From NCBI GenBank assembly GCA_947497755.1, contig CANMHT010000007.1, forward strand, positions 62,001 through 126,000: a stretch of DNA of 64,000 nucleotides. The letters run 5' to 3'. The DNA comes from an uncultured Polaribacter sp. GTDB lineage: Bacteria; Bacteroidota; Bacteroidia; Flavobacteriales; Flavobacteriaceae. A model generated the notes under the pieces. The model saw nothing but the letters and a program-made list of their open reading frames with translations. It ran no database searches and was not told the DNA's origin. A program made the translations under genes and the position numbers. Positions 43,567 through 51,994 of this stretch are shown here, piece after piece; position 1 is the stretch's first letter; every line of letters starts with the position of its first letter.

Positions 43567-46500
43567 TGGAATATCGTATTTTCTATTCATACCAATCAGA
43601 CTCGCCAAAACAGATAAATGAACAATTTGTAGAGAATGCCATTAATACAGCTATAAAAAAAATTAAGGGCGCGAAGATTAAACTCATAAAGGGCTTTAGA
43701 AGAATTTCTGGTCAAAAACCTTTAGCAGATACTATGCTTGACCAATCTGAGTCTTCAGATATTTTTATTGGTGATGTTACGTTCACATCCGAAAGGGGAA
43801 AGTCTGACAGGAAGTCGATAACATGGTTTAAGAAGCATCAATTTATTTTAAGAAACTTACATGAAGTTAAGAGTTCTCCTAATCCTAATGTTCTAATAGA
43901 AACAGGTTATTCATGGGCAAAAAAAGACTACGACAGAACGATTTTGGTAATGAATGAGGCATTTGGTTCTCCCGAAGAATTACCTGTAGACATGGGACAC
44001 TTGCGCTGGCCAATAACTTATAGTCTACCTGAATCTCATAACAAAGAAGATCATGATAGAGAATTTAATCAGTTAGTAGATGATTTAAAAAACGCCATTG
44101 TAGCTGCACTTAAAACTACTAGAATATACCATAGGGATAGGTTTAAGCCTTTTAAACAGCATGATGTTTGGAAAAGTTCTGATTTTGATAAAAAGTTAAT
44201 TGTTTCAGATGAATTAAAAACGGTTGTGAGCAATCTTAGAAACGCATTATCTACATCTGAAAATCCTCAAAGACTATTAGGTCCAAGTAAATCTGGGAAA
44301 ACACGTATTGCTAGAGAATTATATAGAAAAATAGACCCAACTTTAAAAAGAGATGAAGAATCTTTAGAAAAAGTATTGTACTATGATTTAAGTACTTCGG
44401 GTTATGGACATATAGAAGTACAATTACAAGATATAAGAGATTTAAATCAAGACTACATTGTTATTGTAGATAATTGCCCTTATAGGATTCACAAGAATCT
44501 ATGTGATGAGTTACAAGGAACAAACGTAAGAATCTTAACAATTGCAAGTACAGATCAAACAGACATAGAGGATCAAGGAACAATTAGTCTAAGTGATACA
44601 TATTCAAGTGATATAATTAAAATAGGTGTTGAGAAAAGGTTTAAAAACTCAAGTATAATCTCAAATATTGTTCAAGAATCAGGATCGAATATTGAAAAAG
44701 CTATAACATATATTTCTTCTAATATTACGGATCAAGATATTATCACACCTGAATATTCAGAAAGATGGAAACAACTATTAGGAGTTGAATTGCTTGAAGA
44801 AGGTGCTTTAAATATTTTAGAAGAACTATCACTCTTTTCGCATATTGGAATCAATAATCAATATGTAGAGCATTCGCATTTTATTGTATCCAATTTATCT
44901 GAAATCGATATAGAAAAGTATCGGGTGCTTATATTAAAATTAGCCAATAGAGGTGTTATTAGAATAGTTGGTGATTTTATAGTTTTAAATTCATTTGTTG
45001 AGGAATTAGCATTTCAAAGAATCGGTAAATTCACAGGAGAACAATTTTCAGACTATGTTTTGAATGTCTCTAAATATAATCTCTCAAAACAATTTGGACA
45101 GCGACTTATTGAGTTAAACAAAGAGCCACAAGAAGGGTTAATAAACCATCTTATCGGTGATGATGGATTGCTAAGTGATTACAACTTTATTAATACTTCT
45201 CAAGGATCTGAGATAATATTTAAAATTTCAGAATTATTTCCTTTAGAAATAGGAGAACTTCTCACTAAAGAATTAAACCAGAAGAGTATTGATGAGTTAA
45301 AAGAATTCAAATTAGGTCGTAGAAATATAGTTTGGTGTTTAGAAAAGTTAGCGCTAATAAAAGAAACTAGTAAAGAAGCTGCAAAACTATTATTTAGATT
45401 AGCCCTTTCAGAAAATGAATCGATAGCAAATAACGCTACAAAGGCTTTTGTTCAAATTTTTCAAGTATATCTTTCAGGTACAATAATGAGTCTTGACGAA
45501 AGATTTAAAGTTTTAATGGAGTTAAAAGGAGAGCACGTAAATAGCCGAATCGTATTATCTGCTCTCAATAAAGGCCTACAAGCTTCTAATTTCCACGGAC
45601 CTGTTAAAACTAGGGGAGCTGATAAAAAAGAACTAAAATCTTACGATCAAGAAAATAAGGGTATTAAACCAGATGAAAGAAATAAATACCAAAAAGATAT
45701 TATAGATGTTTTAGAACAGATAATGTTCAGTGAAGAGAAGTTAAGTTCAATTTGTAGGAAAATAATAATTAATCGTTTTCCTGAACAATATAAATTAGGA
45801 GCATCAGATAGAATAATTGCAACTATAAATAAGATTATAGAAAAAGATCAAGGTTTGTCTACAGAAATTAGACATGTATTTGAAAAAATGGTCTTATTGA
45901 AATTTGGTCTTCAAGAGCATAAGCTCAACGCAATAAATAAGCTTTTAGAAGACAATAAGCCTGTTAAAGATTTAGACAGATTAAAAGTTCTAGTTGTAGA
46001 AGCAACTTTTAAAAATATAGATACAGAACATGGTTGGAAAGACCTCGCAAAAGAAGAAGCTCAAGCTCTTGCTCAAGAATGGTTGGATTCAAATAATACA
46101 TGCTGGTTTAATAATTTAGATACTTTATTAAAAGGAAAGCAAAATCAAACTTTTGCTTTTGGTGAAAAGCTTGGAGAAACATATCAAGAAGATAATGACT
46201 TCATTAAAGAAATAGTTGGAACACTAAATAATATTCCTCTCGAAGAACAGAATATTGCTTTTGTAACTGGTTACATTCTTGGTAAAAAAGATGAGGTTTT
46301 TACTAGAAAAGTAATTGATAGTTTTTTGAATAAAAATACTCTGAAGTTTCATGCATTTAAACTAACACACTTCTTGCAAGTACAAGTAGAAGACATCCAA
46401 AAATTACTACCTGAATTAAATACTAATCCAACATTTATAAGAGCATTAGAATACATCAAGCTTAATCATTTAAATAATGAAGATATTATTAAAATAGTAG

Positions 46501-47288
46501 ATATGATATCAGTGACTCCTGAGTTTGGTAATGCATTTGCTCTTGAGTTATTATGGGAAGTATGTAGAAGTGAAGATAGATGGGATGGTCTAAAAGATAC
46601 AATTAAGCCACGTTTATTAAAGGAAGGTGTCTTGCGTAATAAAACTTTACTAGGCAGTATGTTGCATATAGAGGATTTAATTAAAAGACTAATTTCAGAT
46701 GGCTTAGAACAAGATGAAATAGCATTTTTTGTAAACGAAATACTTACAGACTATTCTGAGTTTAATGTATATAATGAAACGATTCTTAATAATCTCTTAC
46801 TTCATATGCTTGAGGTAGAGTATGATCTAGTTTGGCCACTGATAGGAGCAAAATTATTAGACACAAATTACTATGTAAATCACGACTTAAAAAGAATTCT
46901 ACAGTTTTATAAGTTTGATAGCGATAAACTTCTTACTTGGTGTCTAGCAAATTCACCTCTGAGAGCAATCAAAATGATTGGGATTGTTCCTATAGAAAAT
47001 AAAGGTGAGGATGGTGAATTAAAATGGACAGATCAAGCAAGTTTATTAATTGATAATTTTGGAGATAATGATGACTTCCTTTCGGTTTTAAGTTCAAGGA
47101 TGAGAAACTATACTGTAATGGGGTCAGCCGTTCCAATATATGAGGCAAGGAAGAAATTGATGAGTAGTTTGTTGGGTCATGAGAAAAATAAAGTTCAAAC
47201 TTTTGCTAAAGAACAAATAGAAATGATTAATATATACATTGCTAGAGAGCAAAACTCTGACAGCAATTATGAACTGGGAGAAATTTAA
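43566..47288 (+). CDS. TIR-like / P-loop / helical-repeat protein, candidate immune sensor (operon gene 5)
   Basis: A 1240-residue protein. Residues 1-185 resemble the TIR-like, nucleoside-2-deoxyribosyltransferase-like domain of bacterial defence proteins (RIFYSYQSDSPKQINEQFVE; candidate catalytic Glu in NPNVLIETGYSWA, about E112). A P-loop NTPase follows: Walker A GPSKSGKT (239-246) and Walker B YIVIVDN (D302). From about 430 on it is helical repeats (SIANNATKAFVQIFQ and others), the STAND-like sensor layout. STAND proteins detect phage molecules and trigger an effector, here possibly NAD+ cleavage. No signal peptide. Domain order is clear; biological role is inferred. Confidence 0.7.
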   Translation: MEYRIFYSYQSDSPKQINEQFVENAINTAIKKIKGAKIKLIKGFRRISGQKPLADTMLDQSESSDIFIGDVTFTSERGKSDRKSITWFKKHQFILRNLHEVKSSPNPNVLIETGYSWAKKDYDRTILVMNEAFGSPEELPVDMGHLRWPITYSLPESHNKEDHDREFNQLVDDLKNAIVAALKTTRIYHRDRFKPFKQHDVWKSSDFDKKLIVSDELKTVVSNLRNALSTSENPQRLLGPSKSGKTRIARELYRKIDPTLKRDEESLEKVLYYDLSTSGYGHIEVQLQDIRDLNQDYIVIVDNCPYRIHKNLCDELQGTNVRILTIASTDQTDIEDQGTISLSDTYSSDIIKIGVEKRFKNSSIISNIVQESGSNIEKAITYISSNITDQDIITPEYSERWKQLLGVELLEEGALNILEELSLFSHIGINNQYVEHSHFIVSNLSEIDIEKYRVLILKLANRGVIRIVGDFIVLNSFVEELAFQRIGKFTGEQFSDYVLNVSKYNLSKQFGQRLIELNKEPQEGLINHLIGDDGLLSDYNFINTSQGSEIIFKISELFPLEIGELLTKELNQKSIDELKEFKLGRRNIVWCLEKLALIKETSKEAAKLLFRLALSENESIANNATKAFVQIFQVYLSGTIMSLDERFKVLMELKGEHVNSRIVLSALNKGLQASNFHGPVKTRGADKKELKSYDQENKGIKPDERNKYQKDIIDVLEQIMFSEEKLSSICRKIIINRFPEQYKLGASDRIIATINKIIEKDQGLSTEIRHVFEKMVLLKFGLQEHKLNAINKLLEDNKPVKDLDRLKVLVVEATFKNIDTEHGWKDLAKEEAQALAQEWLDSNNTCWFNNLDTLLKGKQNQTFAFGEKLGETYQEDNDFIKEIVGTLNNIPLEEQNIAFVTGYILGKKDEVFTRKVIDSFLNKNTLKFHAFKLTHFLQVQVEDIQKLLPELNTNPTFIRALEYIKLNHLNNEDIIKIVDMISVTPEFGNAFALELLWEVCRSEDRWDGLKDTIKPRLLKEGVLRNKTLLGSMLHIEDLIKRLISDGLEQDEIAFFVNEILTDYSEFNVYNETILNNLLLHMLEVEYDLVWPLIGAKLLDTNYYVNHDLKRILQFYKFDSDKLLTWCLANSPLRAIKMIGIVPIENKGEDGELKWTDQASLLIDNFGDNDDFLSVLSSRMRNYTVMGSAVPIYEARKKLMSSLLGHEKNKVQTFAKEQIEMINIYIAREQNSDSNYELGEI

Positions 47289-47588
47289 ATGACTAAAATT
47301 AAGAAAACAGATTAATTACCCACAAACCAAAACCCAGTTTATTGCTATAGCAAAAGACCTATGTCTTTTGATCTATTCTGTGTATCACCACATCACCAAA
47401 GCTATTTTTACATAATAAAAACTCTAACAGCATTCATTTAGTTTCTGTTCCACAACTCTATTATATAAAAAATTAGCATTGTAAAAGCATTAAATATTTA
47501 TCCTACGCAATTCCACAAAAGTCCTATTTCAATTTAGTATTCCACCCTAGTTTTACACTTTAATTAAAATCCATATAAAGTAAAAAAA
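47289..47588. other. 300-bp intergenic region, AT-rich
   Basis: No gene or tRNA is visible. A hairpin CAAAAGAC/GTCTTTTG (47351-47370) is a possible weak terminator of the preceding operon. The region otherwise shows only AT-rich sequence, and no copy of the tRNA-Pro direct repeat, so it does not mark the end of an integrated element. Confidence 0.6.
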
Positions 47589-47600
47589 CTGATTCCGCCA

Positions 47601-48023
47601 TTGCTCTTTTTACTCTGTATTCTAGCAATGTTTTTGATTCGATACTCTATTGTTATTATTGAATTCATTCCGTATCCATATAACTATTTGGGCTTTGTAT
47701 TTGTTATTTTGGGACTAAAGATTACCCAAACAATTAGCAGTAAATTCAGTAAAGAAGCAACAGAAATTCATACCTTTAAAACTCCAAAAAAGCTGGTAAC
47801 TACTGGTTGGTTTACAATTAGTAGAAACCCAATTTATCTAGGTTTTACCATAAGCCTTATTGGTTTTTGGATTTTTTTAGGCTCTGTATTACCAATAGTT
47901 GGCTGCATTGCCTTTGTTCTTATTACAGATCGTTGGTATATTCCGTTTGAAGAAAAAAACTTAGAACGTATTTTTGGAAAAGACTATATGAATTATAAAA
48001 CCAAGGTTAGACGTTGGCTGTAA
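47601..48023 (+). CDS. Isoprenylcysteine carboxyl methyltransferase-family membrane protein
   Basis: A 140-residue protein with four membrane segments and the C-terminal family block (YIPFEEKNLERIFGKDYMNYKTKVRRW), preceded by GWFTISRNPIYLGF. The frame stays open upstream (KKLIPP before LLFLL, 47583-47600), which looks like the usual family N-terminus, but no ATG or GTG is found there, so the start is TTG 47601 or CTG 47589, or the gene lost its start. It lies 19 bp before the AraC gene. Substrate unknown. Confidence 0.75.
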   Translation: MLFLLCILAMFLIRYSIVIIEFIPYPYNYLGFVFVILGLKITQTISSKFSKEATEIHTFKTPKKLVTTGWFTISRNPIYLGFTISLIGFWIFLGSVLPIVGCIAFVLITDRWYIPFEEKNLERIFGKDYMNYKTKVRRWL

Positions 48024-48042
48024 ACTATTAAACTACAAAACC

Positions 48043-48897
48043 ATGTGTACAATTCCTATTAGAAAAATAAACGCAATTAGCAATGCTTTTGCTTTTCAAG
48101 AACGTTTCTTTATTCAGAGTTTATCTGATAAAATTGGAGATGTACCAATGGTTGAAGAACTGCATAGACATGATTTCTTTTTTATTTTAGTGTTACAAAA
48201 TGCTTCTGGAGAACATGAAATTGATTTTAAATCTTATACAGTTAAAGATCATACACTCTTTTTTATCAAACCCGGACAAGTACATCAGTTAGTATTACAA
48301 CCCAACAGCAAAGGTTATTTACTACATTTTAGTGCCGATGCTTATCATGCAAACAACACAAAGAAAAGTGCCTTACTTAATAAAGTAGCCAACCAAGATT
48401 CTTACGAAGTTTCCTCATCTTATTTTGAAACTATTTTCCCTTTATTTACTGCTATTTACGAAGAGTTTACTCATAAAAAACAAGGCTATATAGAAATTAT
48501 TAGAGCCAACTTAAACATTTTATTTACAAAATTAGTACGTGATTTTCACAACTCTAATCCAACACAAAACAATTATAACCAAGAGCGCTTGGAAGCGTTT
48601 TTACAACTATTAGAAACATCGATTGCTCATAAAAAACGGGTATCAGAATATGCTGCCATGATGAATTTATCTGTGTATCAACTCAACAACATTGTAAAAT
48701 CTACATTAGGCAAAACTTGTTCAGAAATTATCAAAGAACAAATTATTTTAGAGGCAAAAAGATATTTGTTAGTCACTTCTAACCAAATATCTCAAATTGC
48801 GTTAACATTGGGATATGAAGATATTTCCTACTTTATTCGCTTCTTTAAAAAGCAAACTGGATACTCACCAAATAGTTTTCGTCAAAACTTTAAATAA
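48043..48897 (+). CDS. AraC-family transcriptional regulator
   Basis: A 284-residue protein: cupin-like N-terminal sensor (HRHDFFFILVLQNASGEHEIDF, FFIKPGQVHQLVL) and C-terminal AraC helix-turn-helix pair (about 180-284: AAMMNLSVYQLNNIVKSTLGKTCSEI and IALTLGYEDISYFIRFFKKQTGYSPNSFR). The 19-bp gap to the methyltransferase-like gene upstream suggests a shared transcript. The gene downstream is a possible target. Effector unknown. Confidence 0.88.
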   Translation: MCTIPIRKINAISNAFAFQERFFIQSLSDKIGDVPMVEELHRHDFFFILVLQNASGEHEIDFKSYTVKDHTLFFIKPGQVHQLVLQPNSKGYLLHFSADAYHANNTKKSALLNKVANQDSYEVSSSYFETIFPLFTAIYEEFTHKKQGYIEIIRANLNILFTKLVRDFHNSNPTQNNYNQERLEAFLQLLETSIAHKKRVSEYAAMMNLSVYQLNNIVKSTLGKTCSEIIKEQIILEAKRYLLVTSNQISQIALTLGYEDISYFIRFFKKQTGYSPNSFRQNFK

Positions 48898-48992
48898 ATA
48901 CTATTTAACTTCGGTTTTGTCCTACAGCAAACCCTAATTCTTGCTATAATTTTGTCGGAAAACAATTTCGTTTTCAATAAAAAAAAAGACAA

Positions 48993-49490
48993 ATGCATAT
49001 CATTATAAAAACAATTCTTGTAGGTGTTGGCGCTACTTTTGCCATGGATATTTGGAGCTTTATTTTAAGCGTTTTCAACATCAAATCTTTAGACTATCGT
49101 TTTGTAGGTAGATGGATTGGAAATATGCCTAATGGACAATTCTTTCATAAAAACATTAGCAATAGTGCACCTATAAAAAGTGAACTGATTATTGGTTGGG
49201 CAGCTCATTATTCCATTGGAATTTGTTTTGCTTTTTTAATGCTAGCTATTTACGGAAAAAGCTGGTTTGAAAAACCTTATTTATTTCCTGCATTAGTTAT
49301 TGGTATTACTACAATTATTGCCCCTTTTTACTTAATGCAACCTGCATTTGGTTTTGGATTGGCAGGAGCAAACTTTCCTGAGCCAAATAGTGTACGCTTA
49401 AAAAGCTTTATGGCACATCTTGTATACGGAATAGGGCTCTACGCTACGGTAGTACTTATTAATTTTCTGATTTCTAAAATAACTTCATAA
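48993..49490 (+). CDS. DUF2938 membrane protein
   Basis: A 165-residue integral membrane protein with four hydrophobic segments, resembling DUF2938 (family blocks GRWIGNMPNGQF, AAHYSIGICFAFL and FGFGLAGANFPEPN). It follows the AraC regulator after 95 bp. Function unknown; the neighbouring regulator may control it. Confidence 0.75.
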   Translation: MHIIIKTILVGVGATFAMDIWSFILSVFNIKSLDYRFVGRWIGNMPNGQFFHKNISNSAPIKSELIIGWAAHYSIGICFAFLMLAIYGKSWFEKPYLFPALVIGITTIIAPFYLMQPAFGFGLAGANFPEPNSVRLKSFMAHLVYGIGLYATVVLINFLISKITS

Positions 49491-49495
49491 AGAGC

Positions 49496-49876
49496 TTATG
49501 CGAAGCAAGTTTCGCACTTTCCTTGAATTAAAATTTGAGATATCATCACTTCTCTATTCGGAATCTTAGGCATCAAAACATCTACAGATAAGCAATCTAC
49601 TTTTCCGCAATCTGTACATTGAAAATGTGGATGCAAATCTTTGTGTTCTGTTGATGAGCAACCATTACATTTTGCATACCATTTTACCCCATTTACTCCT
49701 AAGAATGAATGCAAAACACCATCATCTTCTAACCTAGTTAATACACGATAAATGGTGGTTTTATTAAATCTTACTCCTAATCGCTGAATCAATTCTACCG
49801 CAGAAATTGCCTCTGAACTATTTTCAAACTCCTTTAGCAATGCTGCTACAGATTGTGTCTTTCTAATTATTCCCAT
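49496..49876 (-). CDS. Fur-family regulator, probably Zur-like
   Basis: Start at 49876 (MGIIRKTQSVAALL) preferred over 49894. The 126-residue product has a winged helix (RFNKTTIYRVLTRLEDDG) and C-terminal zinc cysteines in two pairs (CTDCGKVDC and CETC). The gene is divergent from a MerC operon and their shared 80-bp region contains two matching palindromes. The pattern suggests metal-dependent repression of both directions. Zinc is the favoured metal because GTP cyclohydrolase I, a zinc enzyme, is in the operon; iron cannot be excluded. Confidence 0.85.
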   Translation of the reverse strand: MGIIRKTQSVAALLKEFENSSEAISAVELIQRLGVRFNKTTIYRVLTRLEDDGVLHSFLGVNGVKWYAKCNGCSSTEHKDLHPHFQCTDCGKVDCLSVDVLMPKIPNREVMISQILIQGKCETCFA

Positions 49877-49889
49877 AGAACAAAAATAA

Positions 49890-49904
49890 CACAACTATGT
49901 TGCA
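49890..49904. promoter_or_regulatory. Fur/Zur-type box 1
   Basis: CACAACTATGTTGCA matches box 2 at 11 of 15 positions and is an imperfect palindrome (CAAC...GTTG). It covers the TTG -33 region of the MerC promoter and lies 14 bp before the fur start, so one site can serve both genes. Confidence 0.6.
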
Positions 49905-49921
49905 ATAACAAATTAAACTTC

Positions 49922-49929
49922 TATATTTG
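49922..49929 (+). promoter_or_regulatory. -7 promoter element of the MerC/folE operon
   Basis: TATATTTG, exact TAnnTTTG, with TTG (49900-49902) 19 bp upstream. Box 2 begins at its last two bases. Confidence 0.7.
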
Positions 49930-49942
49930 CAACTTAGTTGCA
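49928..49942. promoter_or_regulatory. Fur/Zur-type box 2
   Basis: TGCAACTTAGTTGCA is a perfect 6-3-6 palindrome that overlaps the -7 element and covers the start point. With box 1 (38 bp centre to centre) it would block polymerase when the repressor is metallated. Confidence 0.7.
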
Positions 49943-49958
49943 TTAACTATACATTATA

Positions 49959-50363
49959 ATGAACATAATCCTAAAAAAATCGGATACCTTTGGAGCTTTG
50001 GCAAGTATGTTATGCTTAATTCATTGCATTGCTACGCCATTTATTTTTATCGTACATACTTGTTCGCTGGGTGGTTGCTCCACTACTCCAACTTGGTGGC
50101 AAAGCATTGACTATTTATTTTTAGTTATTTCTCTAATAGCCATATATCATTCTACAAAAAATACCTCAAGTAGATTTATTAAACCATTCTTTTGGGGCTT
50201 TTGGATCTTACTTTTGATGGTTATTGTCAATGAAAAGTTGAGTTGGATTTCAATACCAGCTTACTCAATTTACATTCCTGCTATTGCACTCATTATACTT
50301 CATGTATACAACCTAAAATATTGTCAATGTAAAAACGATAAATGCTGCGTAAAAAATGAATAA
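49959..50363 (+). CDS. MerC-family small membrane protein
   Basis: A 134-residue protein with four membrane segments and early conserved residues LASMLCLIHCIATPFIF, typical of MerC-like proteins in Bacteroidota (not necessarily mercury resistance). A His-Cys motif and the C-terminal CQCKNDKCC could bind metal. It is the first gene behind the double palindrome, and overlaps folE by 8 bp. A role in metal homeostasis is likely from context; transport is not shown. Confidence 0.78.
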   Translation: MNIILKKSDTFGALASMLCLIHCIATPFIFIVHTCSLGGCSTTPTWWQSIDYLFLVISLIAIYHSTKNTSSRFIKPFFWGFWILLLMVIVNEKLSWISIPAYSIYIPAIALIILHVYNLKYCQCKNDKCCVKNE

Positions 50364-51009
50364 AAAACAGGTAGAAATAATTGGAGATAGTCATATCTCT
50401 TTAAATACAGAAACTCCTTTACGAAAAGATGCTTTTGATACATCTGATGAAGAGAAAATCAAAAATATTCAGAAACATTTTGCATCAATAATGGAAGAAT
50501 TGGGTTTGGATTTATCAGATGATAGCTTATCTGGAACTCCATATCGTTTTGCAAAGATGTATGTAAAAGAACTTTTTTACGGCTTAAACCCCAAAAATAA
50601 ACCTACACTTTCCACTTTTGAGAATAAATACGGCTATAAAAAAATGCTTATTGAGCAAGATATCACTATAGATTCTTCTTGTGAACATCATTTTTTACCA
50701 ATTATAGGAACTGCCCATATTGCTTACATTCCAAAAGACAAAGTTATCGGACTTTCAAAAATAAATCGACTAGTAGATTATTACGCACATCGTCCTCAGG
50801 TACAAGAAAGATTGTCTATTCAAATTCTTAAAGATTTACAAAACACTTTAGAAACTGAAGATGTTATTGTAATGATTACCGCCAAACATTTGTGTGTCTC
50901 ATCAAGAGGAATTAAAGATAAAAATAGTGCCACAACCACTATAGAATACGGAGGCTGTTTTAATGACGCTACCATAAGAAATGAATTCTTAAACACAATT
51001 AATAACTAA
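50356..51009 (+). CDS. folE: GTP cyclohydrolase I
   Basis: A 217-residue enzyme that makes dihydroneopterin triphosphate, first step of folate/pterin synthesis. Zinc ligands are C109 and H112 in DSSCEHHF, and the later Cys in AKHLCVSSRG; the catalytic blocks (TPYRFAKMY, SKINRLVDYYAHRPQVQERL) are present. Many bacteria carry a zinc-regulated folE paralogue beside Zur; this copy sits in an operon with two Fur-type boxes upstream. Another folE elsewhere in the genome is possible. Confidence 0.93.
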   Translation: MNKKQVEIIGDSHISLNTETPLRKDAFDTSDEEKIKNIQKHFASIMEELGLDLSDDSLSGTPYRFAKMYVKELFYGLNPKNKPTLSTFENKYGYKKMLIEQDITIDSSCEHHFLPIIGTAHIAYIPKDKVIGLSKINRLVDYYAHRPQVQERLSIQILKDLQNTLETEDVIVMITAKHLCVSSRGIKDKNSATTTIEYGGCFNDATIRNEFLNTINN

Positions 51010-51020
51010 AAATTATAACC

Positions 51021-51488
51021 ATGATTACAAAACAAGAAGTATTAAATGCCCAAGAACAATGGGGACAAGGTGTTGTTAAAATCGGAAGTTTAAAAGACAA
51101 CAGAGCAGAATGTGAACGTTTTGCTAGTGATTTTTTAGACAAACAATATGCTTTTGAACAAGGAGCGGTTTTATTTAAACCTACAAAATGTAGCGAGCAA
51201 CAATTTAGAGGTCTTAAACAAGAAGCCCTATCTTATTTTATTGCTGGTGATGATAGAGCATGCCAAGAAGATAAAGGATTTGCTATTCAACCTTGGACAA
51301 AAGTACGTTTTGAAAATTTTCATTTGATTTTAGAAAACAATCGTGCTATTGCTATGGGGAACTATTTTTTTACAGATACCAATGGAGATGAAGCTAAAGT
51401 AGAATATACTTTTGGATATCAATTAATTAATGGCGAATTAAAGATTGACCTACATCATTCATCTTTTCCTTACAATCCAGAGGCTTAA
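51021..51488 (+). CDS. SnoaL/NTF2-like protein
   Basis: A 155-residue soluble protein with the alpha+beta cone-like sequence pattern of NTF2-like proteins (IKPTKCSEQQFRGLK-type loop and GNYFFTDTNGDEAKVEYTFGYQL near the end). Some Bacteroidota homologues carry the label phosphoribosyl-AMP cyclohydrolase, which I doubt because the HisI motifs are absent. It lies 11 bp after folE and belongs to that operon. Function unknown. Confidence 0.65.
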   Translation: MITKQEVLNAQEQWGQGVVKIGSLKDNRAECERFASDFLDKQYAFEQGAVLFKPTKCSEQQFRGLKQEALSYFIAGDDRACQEDKGFAIQPWTKVRFENFHLILENNRAIAMGNYFFTDTNGDEAKVEYTFGYQLINGELKIDLHHSSFPYNPEA

Positions 51489-51493
51489 AAACA

Positions 51494-51988
51494 ATGCATA
51501 ATACGCTATTTCTTTTATGTCCAACAGATGGATTAGAACCTAAAATTCTAAAGAGCTTTAAAGGCAAAAACTACTTTTATTGCTCTTTAGGTAATTCTTT
51601 TAATTCTGATGTAGAAACTATAGAACATATAAAAGCTTTTATCATTAAAAATGATATTTCAAGTGTTTGCTTTATTACTTCTATGAATAACAAAATCATT
51701 CTTGATGCCTTAGGAAAGCAATACTATTCTGACATTAGAGGATTACGAACATTCTACAACCAAATACGAATACATAAAAGACAAATAGAAAAACTATGCT
51801 TAACCAATAACTACAATTACTCTATTCTTTCTTATTTTCTTAACAAAAAGATAAAAGAACTAGAGTATAAATTAGGTAATTTAGCCCAACCTCTTCTTAT
51901 AAGAGGAATGATTTATAACAGGCAAAAGAATACTTTTCAAAACATTTATTCTAGTCTTATTTGTTTGGAAGAACATGTCTTAAATTAA
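51494..51988 (+). CDS. Hypothetical protein in folE operon
   Basis: A 164-residue protein, unrecognised. The N-terminal half looks like an alpha/beta fold with alternating hydrophobic strands (TLFLLCPTDG, YFYCSLGNSF, SSVCFITSMNNKIILDALG) and the C-terminal half is helical and basic. Gaps of 5 bp upstream and 6 bp downstream place it in the operon. Co-regulation with folE suggests a metal or pterin link, nothing stronger. Confidence 0.6.
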   Translation: MHNTLFLLCPTDGLEPKILKSFKGKNYFYCSLGNSFNSDVETIEHIKAFIIKNDISSVCFITSMNNKIILDALGKQYYSDIRGLRTFYNQIRIHKRQIEKLCLTNNYNYSILSYFLNKKIKELEYKLGNLAQPLLIRGMIYNRQKNTFQNIYSSLICLEEHVLN

Positions 51989-51994
51989 CAGTTG

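Noticed and set aside
49959-50363. Mercury resistance operon
   Set aside because: MerC-like proteins are widespread in Bacteroidota without merA or merR; neither is present here, and the regulator is Fur-family.
51021-51488. Phosphoribosyl-AMP cyclohydrolase (HisI) label
   Set aside because: HisI zinc and catalytic motifs are not present; the sequence pattern is NTF2/SnoaL-like.
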